From: Chloracidobacterium sp. N
GTDB lineage: Bacteria; Acidobacteriota; Blastocatellia; Chloracidobacteriales; Chloracidobacteriaceae
Direction of reading: 5' to 3'
DNA length: 64,000 bases
Assembly: GCF_018304765.1 (NCBI RefSeq)
Contig: NZ_CP072642.1
Span: forward strand, 1,161,501-1,225,500
A program made the position numbers and the translations under genes. Under the pieces are notes generated by a model, which did no database searches, was not told the DNA's origin, and was given only the letters and a program-made list of their open reading frames with translations. Numbering within the stretch: position 1 is the stretch's first letter; each line of letters opens with the position of its first letter. This document shows positions 25,192-34,995 of this stretch, piece after piece.

Positions 25192-26415
25192 ATGTTGGCA
25201 TTGTGGCGCAACGCGCGATTGGCGACGTTGGCAGACGCGGCCGCCTGGGGCTGGATTGAAGACGGCGCCCTGGTCGTTGCCGGTCAATACCTGCACTGGG
25301 TTGGCGATGCGCGCCACCTGCCCCGCAGCCTGCCCATTGCCGAAGAACATGACCTGGGCGGTGCACTGGTGACGCCGGGACTGGTGGATTGCCACACGCA
25401 CCTGGTCTATGGCGGAACACGCGCCGATGAGTTTGAAGCCCGGCTGCACGGCGCAACCTATGCCGACATGGCGCGGCAGGGCGGCGGCATTCTCTCCACC
25501 GTAAGGGCAACCCGCGCGGCTTCTGACGACGAACTTCTGGCCGCCGCCATCCGCCGCGCCCGCGCACTTCTGGCAGAAGGCGTCACGACGGTCGAAATCA
25601 AGTCCGGGTATGGGCTGACCTGTGCTGATGAAGCCCGCTGCCTGCGCATTGCCCGCCAACTGGCGCAGCGCCTGCCGCTGACGGTCTGCACGACTTACCT
25701 GGCTGCGCACGCCCTGCCGCCGGAGTTTGCCGGTCGCCCGGATGACTACATTGCCGAAGTCTGCGCCTGGCTGCCGGAGTTGCACGCCGCTGGCCTGGTG
25801 GATGCTGTGGATGCCTTCTGCGAAACCATCGGGTTTTCGGTCGAACAAACGCGGCGCATCTTTGAAACAGCCCGGCAGTTGGGGCTGCCGGTCAAACTCC
25901 ACGCTGAACAGTTGAGTGACCAGGGCGGAGCGTTGCTGGCGGCTGAGTTTGGCGCGCTTTCCTGTGACCACCTGGAATATGTCAACCCGGCTGGCATCCG
26001 CGCCATGGCGCAGTCCGGCACAGTGGCCGTCCTGTTGCCGGGAGCCTTCTACTTTCTGCGTGAAACACAACGTCCGCCGGTGGCCGCGCTGCGGGCCGCC
26101 GGTGTTCCGCTGGCGGTAGCGACCGACCACAATCCGGGTTCGTCACCGACACTCTCCCTGCTGCTGATGCTCAATCTGGCCTGTACGCTCTTTCAGCTTA
26201 CGCCGGAAGAAGCCCTGCGTGGCGTTACGGTCCATGCCGCGCGGGCGCTGGGACTTGCCGACCGGGGCATCCTGGCGGCCGGCAGGCGGGCGGATTTCGT
26301 CGTCTGGCCGCTGGAACATCCCCGTGAACTGGCCTACTGGTTCGGTGGCTGTCATCCGCAGCAGGTGATCGTGGGAGGCAAAGAGGTGGTGCGTCATGGC
26401 GTCATCGTCGGTTGA
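25192..26415 (+). CDS. hutI: Imidazolonepropionase
   Basis: It hydrolyses imidazolonepropionate to N-formimino-glutamate. This is an amidohydrolase-superfamily metalloenzyme with [22 protein letters not shown] (metal His pair), [26 protein letters not shown] and [13 protein letters not shown]. The start at 25192 gives [15 protein letters not shown], the usual HutI N-terminus; it has an AGGGGA sequence close upstream. In-frame starts at 25150 and 25105 would add non-family residues. It is first in a tight operon, hutI-hutG-hutF, with a 20-bp overlap to hutG. Confidence 0.95.
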   Translation: MLALWRNARLATLADAAAWGWIEDGALVVAGQYLHWVGDARHLPRSLPIAEEHDLGGALVTPGLVDCHTHLVYGGTRADEFEARLHGATYADMARQGGGILSTVRATRAASDDELLAAAIRRARALLAEGVTTVEIKSGYGLTCADEARCLRIARQLAQRLPLTVCTTYLAAHALPPEFAGRPDDYIAEVCAWLPELHAAGLVDAVDAFCETIGFSVEQTRRIFETARQLGLPVKLHAEQLSDQGGALLAAEFGALSCDHLEYVNPAGIRAMAQSGTVAVLLPGAFYFLRETQRPPVAALRAAGVPLAVATDHNPGSSPTLSLLLMLNLACTLFQLTPEEALRGVTVHAARALGLADRGILAAGRRADFVVWPLEHPRELAYWFGGCHPQQVIVGGKEVVRHGVIVG

Positions 26416-27208
26416 ACCGGTATTTGAACTCCATCCGGGTGATGTTCCCGTGCTGATCAGCCTGCCGCACGTGGGGACGGTTGTGCCGCCGGAGATTGCC
26501 GCCGACTGGACTGACGAAGCGAGAACCCTGCCCGATACTGACTGGCATCTGGGTGAACTCTACGCCTTCGCCCGCCAACTGGATGTCGGCATCCTGCAGG
26601 CGCGGCTGTCACGGTACGTCGTGGATGTCAACCGTCCGCCCGACGACCTGCCGCTCTATCACGGCAAGCACTACACGGAGCTTTGCCCGACGCGCATGTT
26701 CACCGGAGAACCCATTTACTGCGAAGGGAAGACACCGGATGCAATGGAAATTGCCCGACGGCGCGCACATTACTGGCAGCCGTATCATGACGCGCTCGAA
26801 CAAGAGTTGACGCGCCTTCAGGCGCGTCATGGTTATGTCATCCTGTGGGAAGGCCACAGCATCAAGTCCCGGTTGCCGTGGCTTTTCGAGGGAACGCTGC
26901 CGGATTTCAACCTTGGCACAGCCAGTGGTGCAAGCTGCGCACCAGAGCTGCGCCAGGCGCTGTGTGCTGCGCTGGCTGCGCAAAAGGAACTGACCTACGT
27001 GGCTGATGACCGCTTCAAAGGTGGCTACATTACGCGCCATTACGGCCGGCCGGAGCAGGGACGCCACGCCGTCCAACTGGAAATGGCCTGGTCCTGTTAC
27101 ATGCGCGACGAAGCGCCGCCCTATCGGATTGACCCGGAACGCGCCGGGCGTCTGCTCCCGATTTTGGAGAAACTCATCATTACGGCGCTCGCCTGGAGTC
27201 CGTCATGA
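26396..27208 (+). CDS. hutG: N-formylglutamate deformylase
   Basis: It hydrolyses N-formyl-L-glutamate to glutamate and formate, the last step of the five-step hut pathway. The 270-residue protein contains [32 protein letters not shown] and [30 protein letters not shown], matching the N-formylglutamate amidohydrolase family. Glu/His residues in GHS and the C-terminal [12 protein letters not shown] probably bind metal. Its 5' end overlaps hutI by 20 bp and its 3' end overlaps hutF by 4 bp. Confidence 0.93.
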   Translation: MASSSVEPVFELHPGDVPVLISLPHVGTVVPPEIAADWTDEARTLPDTDWHLGELYAFARQLDVGILQARLSRYVVDVNRPPDDLPLYHGKHYTELCPTRMFTGEPIYCEGKTPDAMEIARRRAHYWQPYHDALEQELTRLQARHGYVILWEGHSIKSRLPWLFEGTLPDFNLGTASGASCAPELRQALCAALAAQKELTYVADDRFKGGYITRHYGRPEQGRHAVQLEMAWSCYMRDEAPPYRIDPERAGRLLPILEKLIITALAWSPS

Positions 27209-28671
27209 CGCTTGAGCCGGTCCCGCCCAAAGCTCTGTGGACACCCTTGGCTTGGCTGCCCCACGGCTGGCAACGCCACGTCCTGCTGACCATTGGACAG
27301 GATGATTGCTGGGCGGATGTGGAAACAAATGTGCTGACGCCTCCGCCCGAAGCTGTGCCACTTGCAGGCGCTTTGCTGCCGGGTCTTGTCAATGCCCACA
27401 GCCATGCGTTTCAGCGTGCCTTTGCCGGACTGGCCGAAACCACCACGGGCGAACAGGATGATTTCTGGTCCTGGCGAAGCCGCATGTACCACCTTGCGGC
27501 GCGCATCACACCCGAACTTCTGCGCGCCATCGCAGCACAACTTTACCTGGAACTGCTCCGGGGCGGATATACCCAGGTTTGCGAGTTTCACTATCTCCAC
27601 CGCGATGTATCCAGCGAACCTTATCCCGAACCGCTGACGATGCTGGAAGCTCTCATTCATGCTGCCGAAGACGTTGGGATCGGGTTGACGCTGCTGCCCA
27701 CCGTGTATGAGCGGGCCGGGTTCGGACAGCCTGACCTGCTGCCAGAGCAACGCCGTTTTTTTGCCACACCTGATTTCGTATGGGAGGTGGTCAAAGCTGT
27801 GGAGGCAGGCAATCGTCCCGTCATCCATGTCGGTCTGGCGCTACATTCCGTCCGGGCGGTGCGCCCGGAAAGTTTCGACCACCTGCGGCGGCTGGCTGAG
27901 GATTTTACCGGGCCTATTCACATCCATGTGGCCGAGCAGGTGGCGGAAGTCGAAGCCTGCCTGCGCGCAACGGGTGCACGTCCGGTCGCCTGGCTGGCGC
28001 GTGAGGGGTATCTCGATCCCCGCTGGCAGCTTGTGCATGCCACGCATACCGATGCCGCCGAACGCGAGGCCATTGCCCGGAGCGGGGCCGGTGTGGTGGT
28101 CTGCCCGACGACCGAAGCCAATCTGGGTGACGGTTTCGTGGACCTGCCGGCCTGGGCGGAACTTGGCGTACCGCTGGCCATCGGCTCAGACAGCCACGTA
28201 AACCGCGACTGGCGCGAGGAACTGCGCTGGTTGGTGTACAGCACGCGCCTGTTGACGCAGCGCCGGGGGATTGCCGGACTGCCGTCGCCGGCGGCCAGCC
28301 TTTTTACCGGCGCACAACTTGCTGGCGGTGATGCTGCCGGCCAGCCGACTTGGGGACTGACACCCGGCGCGCGTGCCGATGCGCTGGTATTGGCAACAGA
28401 CACCCCAACCCTGCTCGGCGCAACACCCGAACACCTGCTGGAAGCGGTGGTGTTTTCAAGTCCGGGGCCGGCCTGGTCTGATGTGCTCGTCGCCGGTCGC
28501 TGGTGGCTGCAACGCGGACGCCATCCCCGCCAGGGACGGATTCATGCGCGTTTCAAGGCGGCTATGGAAACGCTGTGGGAAACGGCCCGGCTGAATGTGC
28601 CAGTCAACGGGCTGCTGGTTTCCCAGAACGCTGAACCAACTGAGCCGTCAGCAGACGATGACCGCCCGTGA
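27205..28671 (+). CDS. hutF: Formimidoylglutamate deiminase
   Basis: It converts N-formimino-L-glutamate to N-formyl-glutamate plus ammonia, feeding HutG. This is a 488-residue amidohydrolase with LLPGLVNAHSHAFQRAFAGLAE (metal-binding His pair), FHYLHRD, HIHVAEQVAEVEAC and AIGSDSHVNRDWREELRWL, typical of HutF. HutF plus HutG indicate the route that releases formate rather than the direct formiminoglutamase (HutE-type) route. It is last in the hutIGF operon, and its stop lies 2 bp from the stop of the convergent acyltransferase gene. Confidence 0.95.
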   Translation: MTLEPVPPKALWTPLAWLPHGWQRHVLLTIGQDDCWADVETNVLTPPPEAVPLAGALLPGLVNAHSHAFQRAFAGLAETTTGEQDDFWSWRSRMYHLAARITPELLRAIAAQLYLELLRGGYTQVCEFHYLHRDVSSEPYPEPLTMLEALIHAAEDVGIGLTLLPTVYERAGFGQPDLLPEQRRFFATPDFVWEVVKAVEAGNRPVIHVGLALHSVRAVRPESFDHLRRLAEDFTGPIHIHVAEQVAEVEACLRATGARPVAWLAREGYLDPRWQLVHATHTDAAEREAIARSGAGVVVCPTTEANLGDGFVDLPAWAELGVPLAIGSDSHVNRDWREELRWLVYSTRLLTQRRGIAGLPSPAASLFTGAQLAGGDAAGQPTWGLTPGARADALVLATDTPTLLGATPEHLLEAVVFSSPGPAWSDVLVAGRWWLQRGRHPRQGRIHARFKAAMETLWETARLNVPVNGLLVSQNAEPTEPSADDDRP

Positions 28672-28673
28672 CA

Positions 28674-30566
28674 CTAACTAGCCCGCGTTTTCGGGCAGGA
28701 AAGGACTTCAGCGTGGTAGGCCCGAAAAGCCGCTGCTTCGGCGCGCCCCATGTAGCGCTCCAGCGTGCGGAGGTCACTGTCGAGCAAATCCACCATGATG
28801 AGGCCGTCCAGCGCATCGCCAAAGTCCGGATCAATGTTGAAGGCCAGCACCTTTCCACCCAGTTTGAGGTACTGCCGTAGCAGCACCGGGACGCCTTTGG
28901 CATCCGGCTCGATGTCAGCCACAAAGGCCGAGACTTCTTCAATGTCAGCCGCCGGAATCGGGGACGGCTTGAGTCCAAGCAGGGTCTGGGTGATGGCCAG
29001 GGTACGCGACTCGAAAGGCATCCGTGGACGGACCAGCCGGGCCAGTTGCGGCTGAAAGCTGTTGGCCTTGAGAAACTCCACGATCAAGCGCCGGGAAGCC
29101 GTGCGGTACTCGTTGGTAATGCTCACCGGGCCGAACAGCACCCGGTAGCGTGGATGCTGGGCAATGTAGCGCCCAATACCTTTCCACAACAGCATCAGCG
29201 GCGCGTAGCTTTTCTGATACTCCGGGCGGACGAACGAACGTCCCAGTTCGAGCGCCGGCCCGATGCTGTGCAGAAAGGCCGTGCGGTAGGCAAACAAAGT
29301 GTGAGTGTAGAGTCCACGTTTGCCAAAGCGCGCCAGAATCTCATCCGTTTGCCCGAAGCGGTAGCCGCCAACGATTTCCTGCCGTTCCTGGTTCCAGACA
29401 AAAAGGTGCTGGTAGCAGGCATCAAAGCTATCTATGTCAAGGGCCTTGCCGGTGCCTTCTCCGGCGGCCCGGAAAGTGATTTCGCGCAGGCGTCCAATCT
29501 CGTGAAGCACGTGCGGAATGTGCTCGGCGCCCGCGCACCAGACCGTCAGTTCGCCCTGTCTGACCAGGCAGGCGGTTTCGGGAAGCGCCTTGATTTCAGC
29601 CTCCAGCAGGGCAGCCGCACGTGGCGGCGCAATGGCCGCCGGCACAGGTTGCGGGCGTTGCAATGACGGCATCGGGAGTTTCGGAAAGCTTTTTGGAAAG
29701 CGCAGTGGAGCGGCCAGCGCCCGTGGCAGCCGTGAGGCCGGTTCCGTACGCGAAGCCAGCAGGTAGGTGCGCTGCCGCAGGTGCTCGGTCAGGGCTTCAT
29801 CATCCAGGAGCTTGAGCTTCGACCAGGGAATCGGGTGCCCGATGCGCACTTCAATCTCCCGATTCCGCTTGTTGAGAAACTCATAGGGCAGCATGGCCGT
29901 GCGCAGGCGTGGATGAACAAAGCCGGCCATCTGGAAGAGCGCGCCATTTCTGCCGTCAAAATACACCGGCACAACGGTTGCCTTGCTGGCGCGTACCAGC
30001 CGCGCCAGCGTGGGTTTCCAGGCCGGATCGGTAACGACGCGCTTGCCGGCCTGCCAGTGGGCCACCTCACCGGCCGGGAACAGTCCAATCGCACCACCCT
30101 GGGCAAGGAAGCGGAGTGCCGCCCGGAGAGGGCGGAGATTGGCCTGTGGCGAGTTTGGACGCTCAAACGGGTCAACGAGAATGAAGTAGTCGTGCGCTTC
30201 AGGAATGCATCCGAGCAGGTAGTTCGCCATCACTTTGGCGTCAGGTCGCACTGAGCGGAGCAGGGAAGTCAGGATGATGCCTTCAATGCCCCCGAAGGGA
30301 TGGTTGGCCACCACAATGACCGGCCCTGCAGCCGGCAGCCGCGCCACATCGCTTTCCAGCACGTGATAGCGGACGTTGAGCGCCGCCAGAACCGCCTCAA
30401 AAAAGGCATGCCCATCGCTGCCCGTGGCAGCCAGGGCTTCCTGGTAAAGCTCATCGAGTTGGTGAAACAGAAGCCAGCGTTCGAGCAGACTTTTGATGGG
30501 GGCAAACATCCGTTGCCGCAGCGGATCACGAAACGGCGTCGGAAGTTGAAAGATGCGACCGGACAT
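28674..30566 (-). CDS. Bifunctional acyltransferase, OlsF-like (ornithine lipid synthesis)
   Basis: The ~630-residue protein joins two acyltransferase domains. The N-terminal ~280 residues are PlsC-like: VIVVANHPFGGIEG has the NHxxxG region, and GLFPAGEVAHW is the FPEG-type substrate site. The C-terminal ~280 residues are a GNAT/hemolysin-type N-acyltransferase (YQHLFVWNQERQEIVGGYRFGQTDEI ... LELGRSFVRPEYQKSYAPLMLLWKGIG). This order matches OlsF, which makes ornithine lipids by O-acylation (N-terminal) and N-acylation (C-terminal). Substrate cannot be read from sequence. The start is uncertain: ATG 30566 with AAGGAG 14 nt upstream, or TTG 30578. It is convergent with hutF. Confidence 0.85.
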   Translation of the reverse strand: MSGRIFQLPTPFRDPLRQRMFAPIKSLLERWLLFHQLDELYQEALAATGSDGHAFFEAVLAALNVRYHVLESDVARLPAAGPVIVVANHPFGGIEGIILTSLLRSVRPDAKVMANYLLGCIPEAHDYFILVDPFERPNSPQANLRPLRAALRFLAQGGAIGLFPAGEVAHWQAGKRVVTDPAWKPTLARLVRASKATVVPVYFDGRNGALFQMAGFVHPRLRTAMLPYEFLNKRNREIEVRIGHPIPWSKLKLLDDEALTEHLRQRTYLLASRTEPASRLPRALAAPLRFPKSFPKLPMPSLQRPQPVPAAIAPPRAAALLEAEIKALPETACLVRQGELTVWCAGAEHIPHVLHEIGRLREITFRAAGEGTGKALDIDSFDACYQHLFVWNQERQEIVGGYRFGQTDEILARFGKRGLYTHTLFAYRTAFLHSIGPALELGRSFVRPEYQKSYAPLMLLWKGIGRYIAQHPRYRVLFGPVSITNEYRTASRRLIVEFLKANSFQPQLARLVRPRMPFESRTLAITQTLLGLKPSPIPAADIEEVSAFVADIEPDAKGVPVLLRQYLKLGGKVLAFNIDPDFGDALDGLIMVDLLDSDLRTLERYMGRAEAAAFRAYHAEVLSCPKTRAS

Positions 30567-30667
30567 AGGCGTGCGCAAAGCTCCTTTGGCAGGGCGGATG
30601 GCATCGCTTATCCGCAGTCTGTAACACTGCTATGAACACTGTTCGTCCGGGATGTTGCCGGGCCAGG

Positions 30668-31768
30668 TCAGGCGAAAAAGTCCTTCACCGCCTGGATGAC
30701 GTAGTCCTGCTGCTCAGCCGTCAGTTCAGCGTACATCGGAAGCGACAGAATCTCATCCGAAAGCCGTTCGGTGATGGGAAATGCCCCGCGACCGTAACCC
30801 AGGTCGGCATACGCCGCCTGCAGGTGCATCGGTACGGGATAGTGGATGACCGTCGCAATGCCGCGCTGGTTGAGGTGTGTCTGGAGGGCGTCGCGCCGTT
30901 GCGTACGGATGACGTAGAGGTGAAAGACGTGATCGCCGGTGACAACACGCGGAAGCTGCAAGTCTCCCACGCCTTCGAGCGCGTGCGTGTAGGCGGCCGC
31001 ATGCGCCGCCCGGCGGGCATTCCAGGTATCGAGATGCCGGAGTTTCACGCCAAGTACGGCGGCTTGCAGCGTGTCGAGCCGCAGGTTGTATCCTTTGACG
31101 ACGTGCTTGTACTTGACCTCCTGCCCGTAGTTGCGCAGGAAGCGGACTTTCTCAGCCAGTCCGGTGTCGTTGGTGACGAGTCCGCCGGCATCACCGTACG
31201 CGCCCAGATTCTTGCCGGGATAAAAACTGAAGCAGCCGGCATCGCCGAACGTGCCAACCCGCTGCCCCCGGTAGCGTGCGCCATGCGCCTGGGAAGCATC
31301 CTCGATGACGCGCAGATTGTGCTGCCGGGCAATGTCGAGAATGGGGGCCATATCGGCTGGTTGCCCGTAGAGGTGAACCGGCATGATGGCTTTCGTGCGG
31401 GGGGTGATGGCGGCTTCGATACGTGCCGGGTCAAGGTTGAAACTGGCTTCATCCACTTCGACGAGCACCGGACGCGCCCCAACGGCCGATACGGCCAGCG
31501 CCGAAGCAATGAAGGTGTGCGCCGGCACGATGACTTCATCCCCCGGGCCGATACCAAAGGCTTCCAGCGCAAGCTTGAGCGCATCCAGTCCGCTGGCCAC
31601 CCCGACACAGTGCCGGGCGCCGACGTAATCGGCAAAGGCCTGCTCAAAATCACTCACTTCCTTGCCCAGAATGAAGTTGCACTGCCGCATGACGGTCAGT
31701 ACGGCCGTGTCGAGTTCGTCTTTGAGCGACTGGTACTGCGCCTGTAGGTCAACGAAGGGAATCTGCAT
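30668..31768 (-). CDS. DegT/DnrJ/EryC1/StrS-type sugar aminotransferase
   Basis: This is a 366-residue PLP-dependent enzyme that aminates a keto group of a nucleotide sugar. Motifs are [17 protein letters not shown] at the start, [50 protein letters not shown], and [15 protein letters not shown]. The PLP lysine is in [17 protein letters not shown], and [14 protein letters not shown] is typical. It follows a glycosyltransferase and a hexapeptide acetyltransferase, resembling WbpE next to WbpD in diacetamido sugar pathways. It is the last gene of this minus-strand operon, which ends 90 bp before the OlsF-like start. Confidence 0.93.
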   Translation of the reverse strand: MQIPFVDLQAQYQSLKDELDTAVLTVMRQCNFILGKEVSDFEQAFADYVGARHCVGVASGLDALKLALEAFGIGPGDEVIVPAHTFIASALAVSAVGARPVLVEVDEASFNLDPARIEAAITPRTKAIMPVHLYGQPADMAPILDIARQHNLRVIEDASQAHGARYRGQRVGTFGDAGCFSFYPGKNLGAYGDAGGLVTNDTGLAEKVRFLRNYGQEVKYKHVVKGYNLRLDTLQAAVLGVKLRHLDTWNARRAAHAAAYTHALEGVGDLQLPRVVTGDHVFHLYVIRTQRRDALQTHLNQRGIATVIHYPVPMHLQAAYADLGYGRGAFPITERLSDEILSLPMYAELTAEQQDYVIQAVKDFFA

Positions 31769-31792
31769 GCCCCGCCCCTTTCTGCTTTGCGG

Positions 31793-32506
31793 TTACTTTT
31801 TCAAACCCAGCCCCAGGTAAATGATGGGGCGAAGAATGCTCCACCAGCCGGTAAACGGCTTCATTTTGGTGTAGCCCAGTTCTTTTGGGGGATAAATCTT
31901 GGTGACGGGCACCTCTTTGAACCGGTAGCCCAGCCGGATGGCCTTGAACATGATGTAAGGCTCCAGCTCGTACTTGTCGAGCCAGTCCTGGTCAATGTCT
32001 ATGCGCGGATCGTCAAAAAGCGAAAGGCGGATGGCGCGAAAGCCGTTGGTGCTGTCGGTGACGCGCCGCCGTGCGGCCAGCGAAAACAGCAGCGGGTGGA
32101 CGAAGCGCGTCGCCAGTTGGCGATACAGCGGCATGTTGCCGAAGTCGCCACCCGGCAGATAGCGTGACCCCTGCACAAAGTCATACCCTTCGTTGACAAT
32201 CGGCTCGACCAGCCGGGGGATTTCGGCCGGGCGGTCCTTGTCGTTTCCGGCCAGAATGACGATGACATCGTAGCCCTGTTCGCGGGCGTAGCGAATCGCC
32301 GTGCGGATGGCGGCTCCGGCACCCGACTGCCGCTCATGACGCAGATGAATCGCGCCCTTTTCACAGATGACCTGGGGCGTGCCGTCCGTCGAGGCATCAT
32401 CCACAACGGCAATGGCATCCACGACATTCGGTGGAAAGCGGTCCAGGACGCGCCCGATTTTCTTTTCCTCGTTGAAGGCAATCGGTACGGCCAGCACCTT
32501 CAACAT
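31793..32506 (-). CDS. Family 2 glycosyltransferase (dolichol-phosphate mannosyltransferase-like)
   Basis: This is a ~237-residue GT-A-fold enzyme: VLAVPIAFNEEKKIGRVLDRFPP at the N-terminus, VVDDASTDGTPQVI (nucleotide-sugar binding), and VIVILAGNDKDRP in place of the usual DxD. VQGSRYLPGGDFGNMPLYRQLATRFVHPLL follows. No C-terminal multi-span membrane domain is present. The longer frame to 32599 would overlap the acetyltransferase by 80 bp, so the ATG at 32506 is used; its GAGG is directly adjacent and the choice is not firm. It is second in a three-gene glycan operon. Confidence 0.88.
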   Translation of the reverse strand: MLKVLAVPIAFNEEKKIGRVLDRFPPNVVDAIAVVDDASTDGTPQVICEKGAIHLRHERQSGAGAAIRTAIRYAREQGYDVIVILAGNDKDRPAEIPRLVEPIVNEGYDFVQGSRYLPGGDFGNMPLYRQLATRFVHPLLFSLAARRRVTDSTNGFRAIRLSLFDDPRIDIDQDWLDKYELEPYIMFKAIRLGYRFKEVPVTKIYPPKELGYTKMKPFTGWWSILRPIIYLGLGLKK

Positions 32507-32519
32507 CCTCTGTGGTGCG

Positions 32520-33104
32520 TCAGACGATGCGGATGATGCCGCCTGGTGTTTGGCGGTATTGGTCGCCACATTCACGGCAGGTCGTTTCCTCTCCCTCAAA
32601 GGTCAAACGTGCGGCGCAGCGGCAGACCCAGCCGCGGACGGCGGCCGGATTGCCGAAACAGAGTGCGTGGGCCGGGATGTCTTTCGTGACCACGGAGCCG
32701 GCCCCGACCAGGGCGTATTCGCCAATCCGTACCCGGCAGACAATCGTGGCATTGGCGCCAATCGTCGCCCCGCGCTCGATGTAGGTTGGATGACAGACCC
32801 AATCGGGCTTGCGGCTGCGTGGCAGCAGATCATTGGTCAGGGCCACGTTGGGGCCCAGGAACACGTCGTCGCCGAGATGAACCCCTTCCCACACGGCGAC
32901 GCCGTTTTTGATCGTGACGCGGTTGCCGACCACGGCGCCCGACTCGATGTAGCAGTGATCGCCAATGTTGCAGTCTTCGCCAATGATGGCGCCGGGAAGC
33001 ACGTGGACGAAGGCCCAGATGCGCGTCCCGCGTCCGATATGTTCGCTTTCGACCAGCGCCGTCGGGTGTTTGCGGTAGGGCAGGGCTTCGGTCATGTCGG
33101 TCAT
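32520..33104 (-). CDS. Left-handed beta-helix acyltransferase with Cys-rich tail (WbpD-like)
   Basis: This is a 194-residue hexapeptide-repeat protein (rows such as AIIGEDCNIGDHCYIES, AVVGNRVTIKNGVAVW and ATIGANATIVCRVRIGEYALVGAGSVVTKDIPAHALCFGNPAAVRG), matching N-acetyltransferases of nucleotide-sugar pathways. The last 30 residues have CRCAARLTFEGEETTCRECG, a Cys4 pattern that may bind zinc. It acts with the downstream aminotransferase in making an amino sugar donor, probably in the cytoplasm. The glycosyltransferase follows 13 bp later. A 79-bp gap separates it from the upstream membrane protein gene. Confidence 0.9.
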   Translation of the reverse strand: MTDMTEALPYRKHPTALVESEHIGRGTRIWAFVHVLPGAIIGEDCNIGDHCYIESGAVVGNRVTIKNGVAVWEGVHLGDDVFLGPNVALTNDLLPRSRKPDWVCHPTYIERGATIGANATIVCRVRIGEYALVGAGSVVTKDIPAHALCFGNPAAVRGWVCRCAARLTFEGEETTCRECGDQYRQTPGGIIRIV

Positions 33105-33183
33105 GCCGGCGATACCAGACTCGTCAAGTGTCGGACAATGCTACGCCAACGGTCTCTCACCTGCCAAGCCGGTCACGGGACGG

Positions 33184-34968
33184 TCACGGTTTGTCCGGCC
33201 CTGTGACGAAACCGCCGGACAGTCCCCGCTGTGGGTCACGCAGCCGAAAACCTGTTTTGTGGTAGGGCGGCGAGCACGGGAGCGGCAGGTCCCAGCAGAT
33301 GGCGTGGGGGACAGTCACTTCAATGCCGTTGATAAGTTGCCGCTTCACCGTCGTGTCAGCCACCGGTGGCTCACTTTCCAGATACTCGATGCGGCGGACA
33401 CGCGGCGGCCATATCCATCCGGGCGCGTGGTCAGGTGTGTTGGAGACCTTCCCGGCAGCAATAGCCCGTTGGATGAGGCACTCCGTCTTGGATGAGATCA
33501 GGGATAGTCCTGTGAGGGCCGCCGTCAGGAAGCCAGCGAGGATGAAAATACCGACGTGCCCCGTGTGTTTCCACTGCATTCTGGTTGTACCAAGCTGCCA
33601 GCGCGCGGCAAGGCGCGGAACGAAGTCAGCAAGTCCAAGACTGATGGCAATGACCGGGTAGCCCAGCAGAAAGCGCAGTGATGGCGCAGCGGCCATGACG
33701 TAGAGTGTGCCTGCCGTTGACAGTACCAATGCCCACCGGAAGGCAGGTGTCCACTGCCGCCAGTGTCGCCAGCCCCAAACAAGAACGCCAAGCTGTATCA
33801 GCAGCAGCCCGGTTGCCAGCCGTTCGTGGGCAAGCCAGTGCGGAAGCCACCGGAGCGGGTAATCCGGGCCCGGCGGAACAGGCTGCCCTGACCACTGCGC
33901 AAACACCCGAATGGCATTGGTCGTAAAGACCGGGTTTTCATACTGCCAGGGCAATCCCAATCCAAAGGCCCGTGAAGGGAAAAAGGGGTAGCCGGACATC
34001 GCAACGCGCGCCACGACGCCGGGGGCAAGCAACAGGCTGCCAAGCAGACCGGCCCGCAGAAGGTATCCAGGTTGCCGGCTGGCGGCAAAAACAAAGCATC
34101 CGCCGATGATGACCACCGGCAGGGCATTGAGTTTGACACCGGCCAAACCAAGCGCCATCAGCCAGACCAGAAGACGTGCATTGCCGGCGTCCTGAGTGGA
34201 TGCCGGTGTTGTCGTGAGAAAAAACATCCAAGCTACGATGATCACGCCGAAAATCACCGGAATATCCGGTGACGGCGAAACGATGATGGCTCCCAGAAAG
34301 CGTGCCGCCAACAGCCACGTCAGCCCGGAGGCTATCAGTAAAAACCAATCGGCAGGTTGTTCTGTCCGTCGCCAGATGCGGCTGCCGGCGAGTAAGAGAT
34401 GCAGGGTCAGCAGGGCATAAGCAACGCTGTTGGCAACGTTGTAGGCGCGTCCCGCCAACGGCCCGGCATTGAACGGCGCTGCCAGCGCAAACCAAGTCGA
34501 ACCGTAACCAAGCGTCAAGTTGAGCAAGGCCAGGCCGGGAACCGTACCGTAGTGTGACAGCCATTCAATGCTCCCGATGTGATAAACGCCGGCATCAATG
34601 ATGAAACTGGGACGATTGAAAAACGCCCCGTTGCTGACCGCAATGGCTGCCAGGGCCACAATCCACGCTGGTTGTCGCCGAAGCCGTTGATATATTTCCA
34701 GCCACCGTAGGTGCACCCGGCCTGTCGTCAGTGCCGGAAGACAGAGCACAAGTGCCAGCAGCGCCCCGGAAAGAGGCGTAAGCGGCATCAGCAACGACAG
34801 CGCCAGCAAGGCATTGCCAAGAGTCAACAGCCCAATCCAGATGGCGGCCAACCAGTAATCCCCAAGGCGGTATGCGGGAGACAGCGCCCGTGACACATAC
34901 CCGACGCTGACCCCGACGAGGTAGCTGGTCAGGGCGAGAAGGCCAAAGGCAAAGGCGAAAAACAGCAT
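33184..34968 (-). CDS. Polytopic membrane protein of unknown function (GT-C-like layout)
   Basis: This is a 594-residue protein with about 12-14 hydrophobic segments (MLFFAFAFGLLALTSYLVGVSVG; LAAIWIGLLTLGNALLALSLLM; LGAIIVSPSPDIPVIFGVIIVAWMFF and others) and a hydrophilic C-terminal ~90 residues. The polytopic layout with a periplasmic C-terminal part is like lipid-linked-sugar glycosyltransferases of the GT-C class. No catalytic acidic motif of that class is clear in the first loop (RPSFIIDAGVYHIGSIEW is a candidate). Its position upstream of a glycan operon supports an envelope glycan role. It lies 28 bp from the secreted-protein gene upstream. Confidence 0.75.
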   Translation of the reverse strand: MLFFAFAFGLLALTSYLVGVSVGYVSRALSPAYRLGDYWLAAIWIGLLTLGNALLALSLLMPLTPLSGALLALVLCLPALTTGRVHLRWLEIYQRLRRQPAWIVALAAIAVSNGAFFNRPSFIIDAGVYHIGSIEWLSHYGTVPGLALLNLTLGYGSTWFALAAPFNAGPLAGRAYNVANSVAYALLTLHLLLAGSRIWRRTEQPADWFLLIASGLTWLLAARFLGAIIVSPSPDIPVIFGVIIVAWMFFLTTTPASTQDAGNARLLVWLMALGLAGVKLNALPVVIIGGCFVFAASRQPGYLLRAGLLGSLLLAPGVVARVAMSGYPFFPSRAFGLGLPWQYENPVFTTNAIRVFAQWSGQPVPPGPDYPLRWLPHWLAHERLATGLLLIQLGVLVWGWRHWRQWTPAFRWALVLSTAGTLYVMAAAPSLRFLLGYPVIAISLGLADFVPRLAARWQLGTTRMQWKHTGHVGIFILAGFLTAALTGLSLISSKTECLIQRAIAAGKVSNTPDHAPGWIWPPRVRRIEYLESEPPVADTTVKRQLINGIEVTVPHAICWDLPLPCSPPYHKTGFRLRDPQRGLSGGFVTGPDKP

Positions 34969-34995
34969 AAGGTGCGCTTGAACCAGACCGTGACG

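Noticed and set aside
30632-31747. 371-codon open frame on the plus strand
   Set aside because: It is antisense to the sugar aminotransferase, which has a clear PLP-lysine motif.
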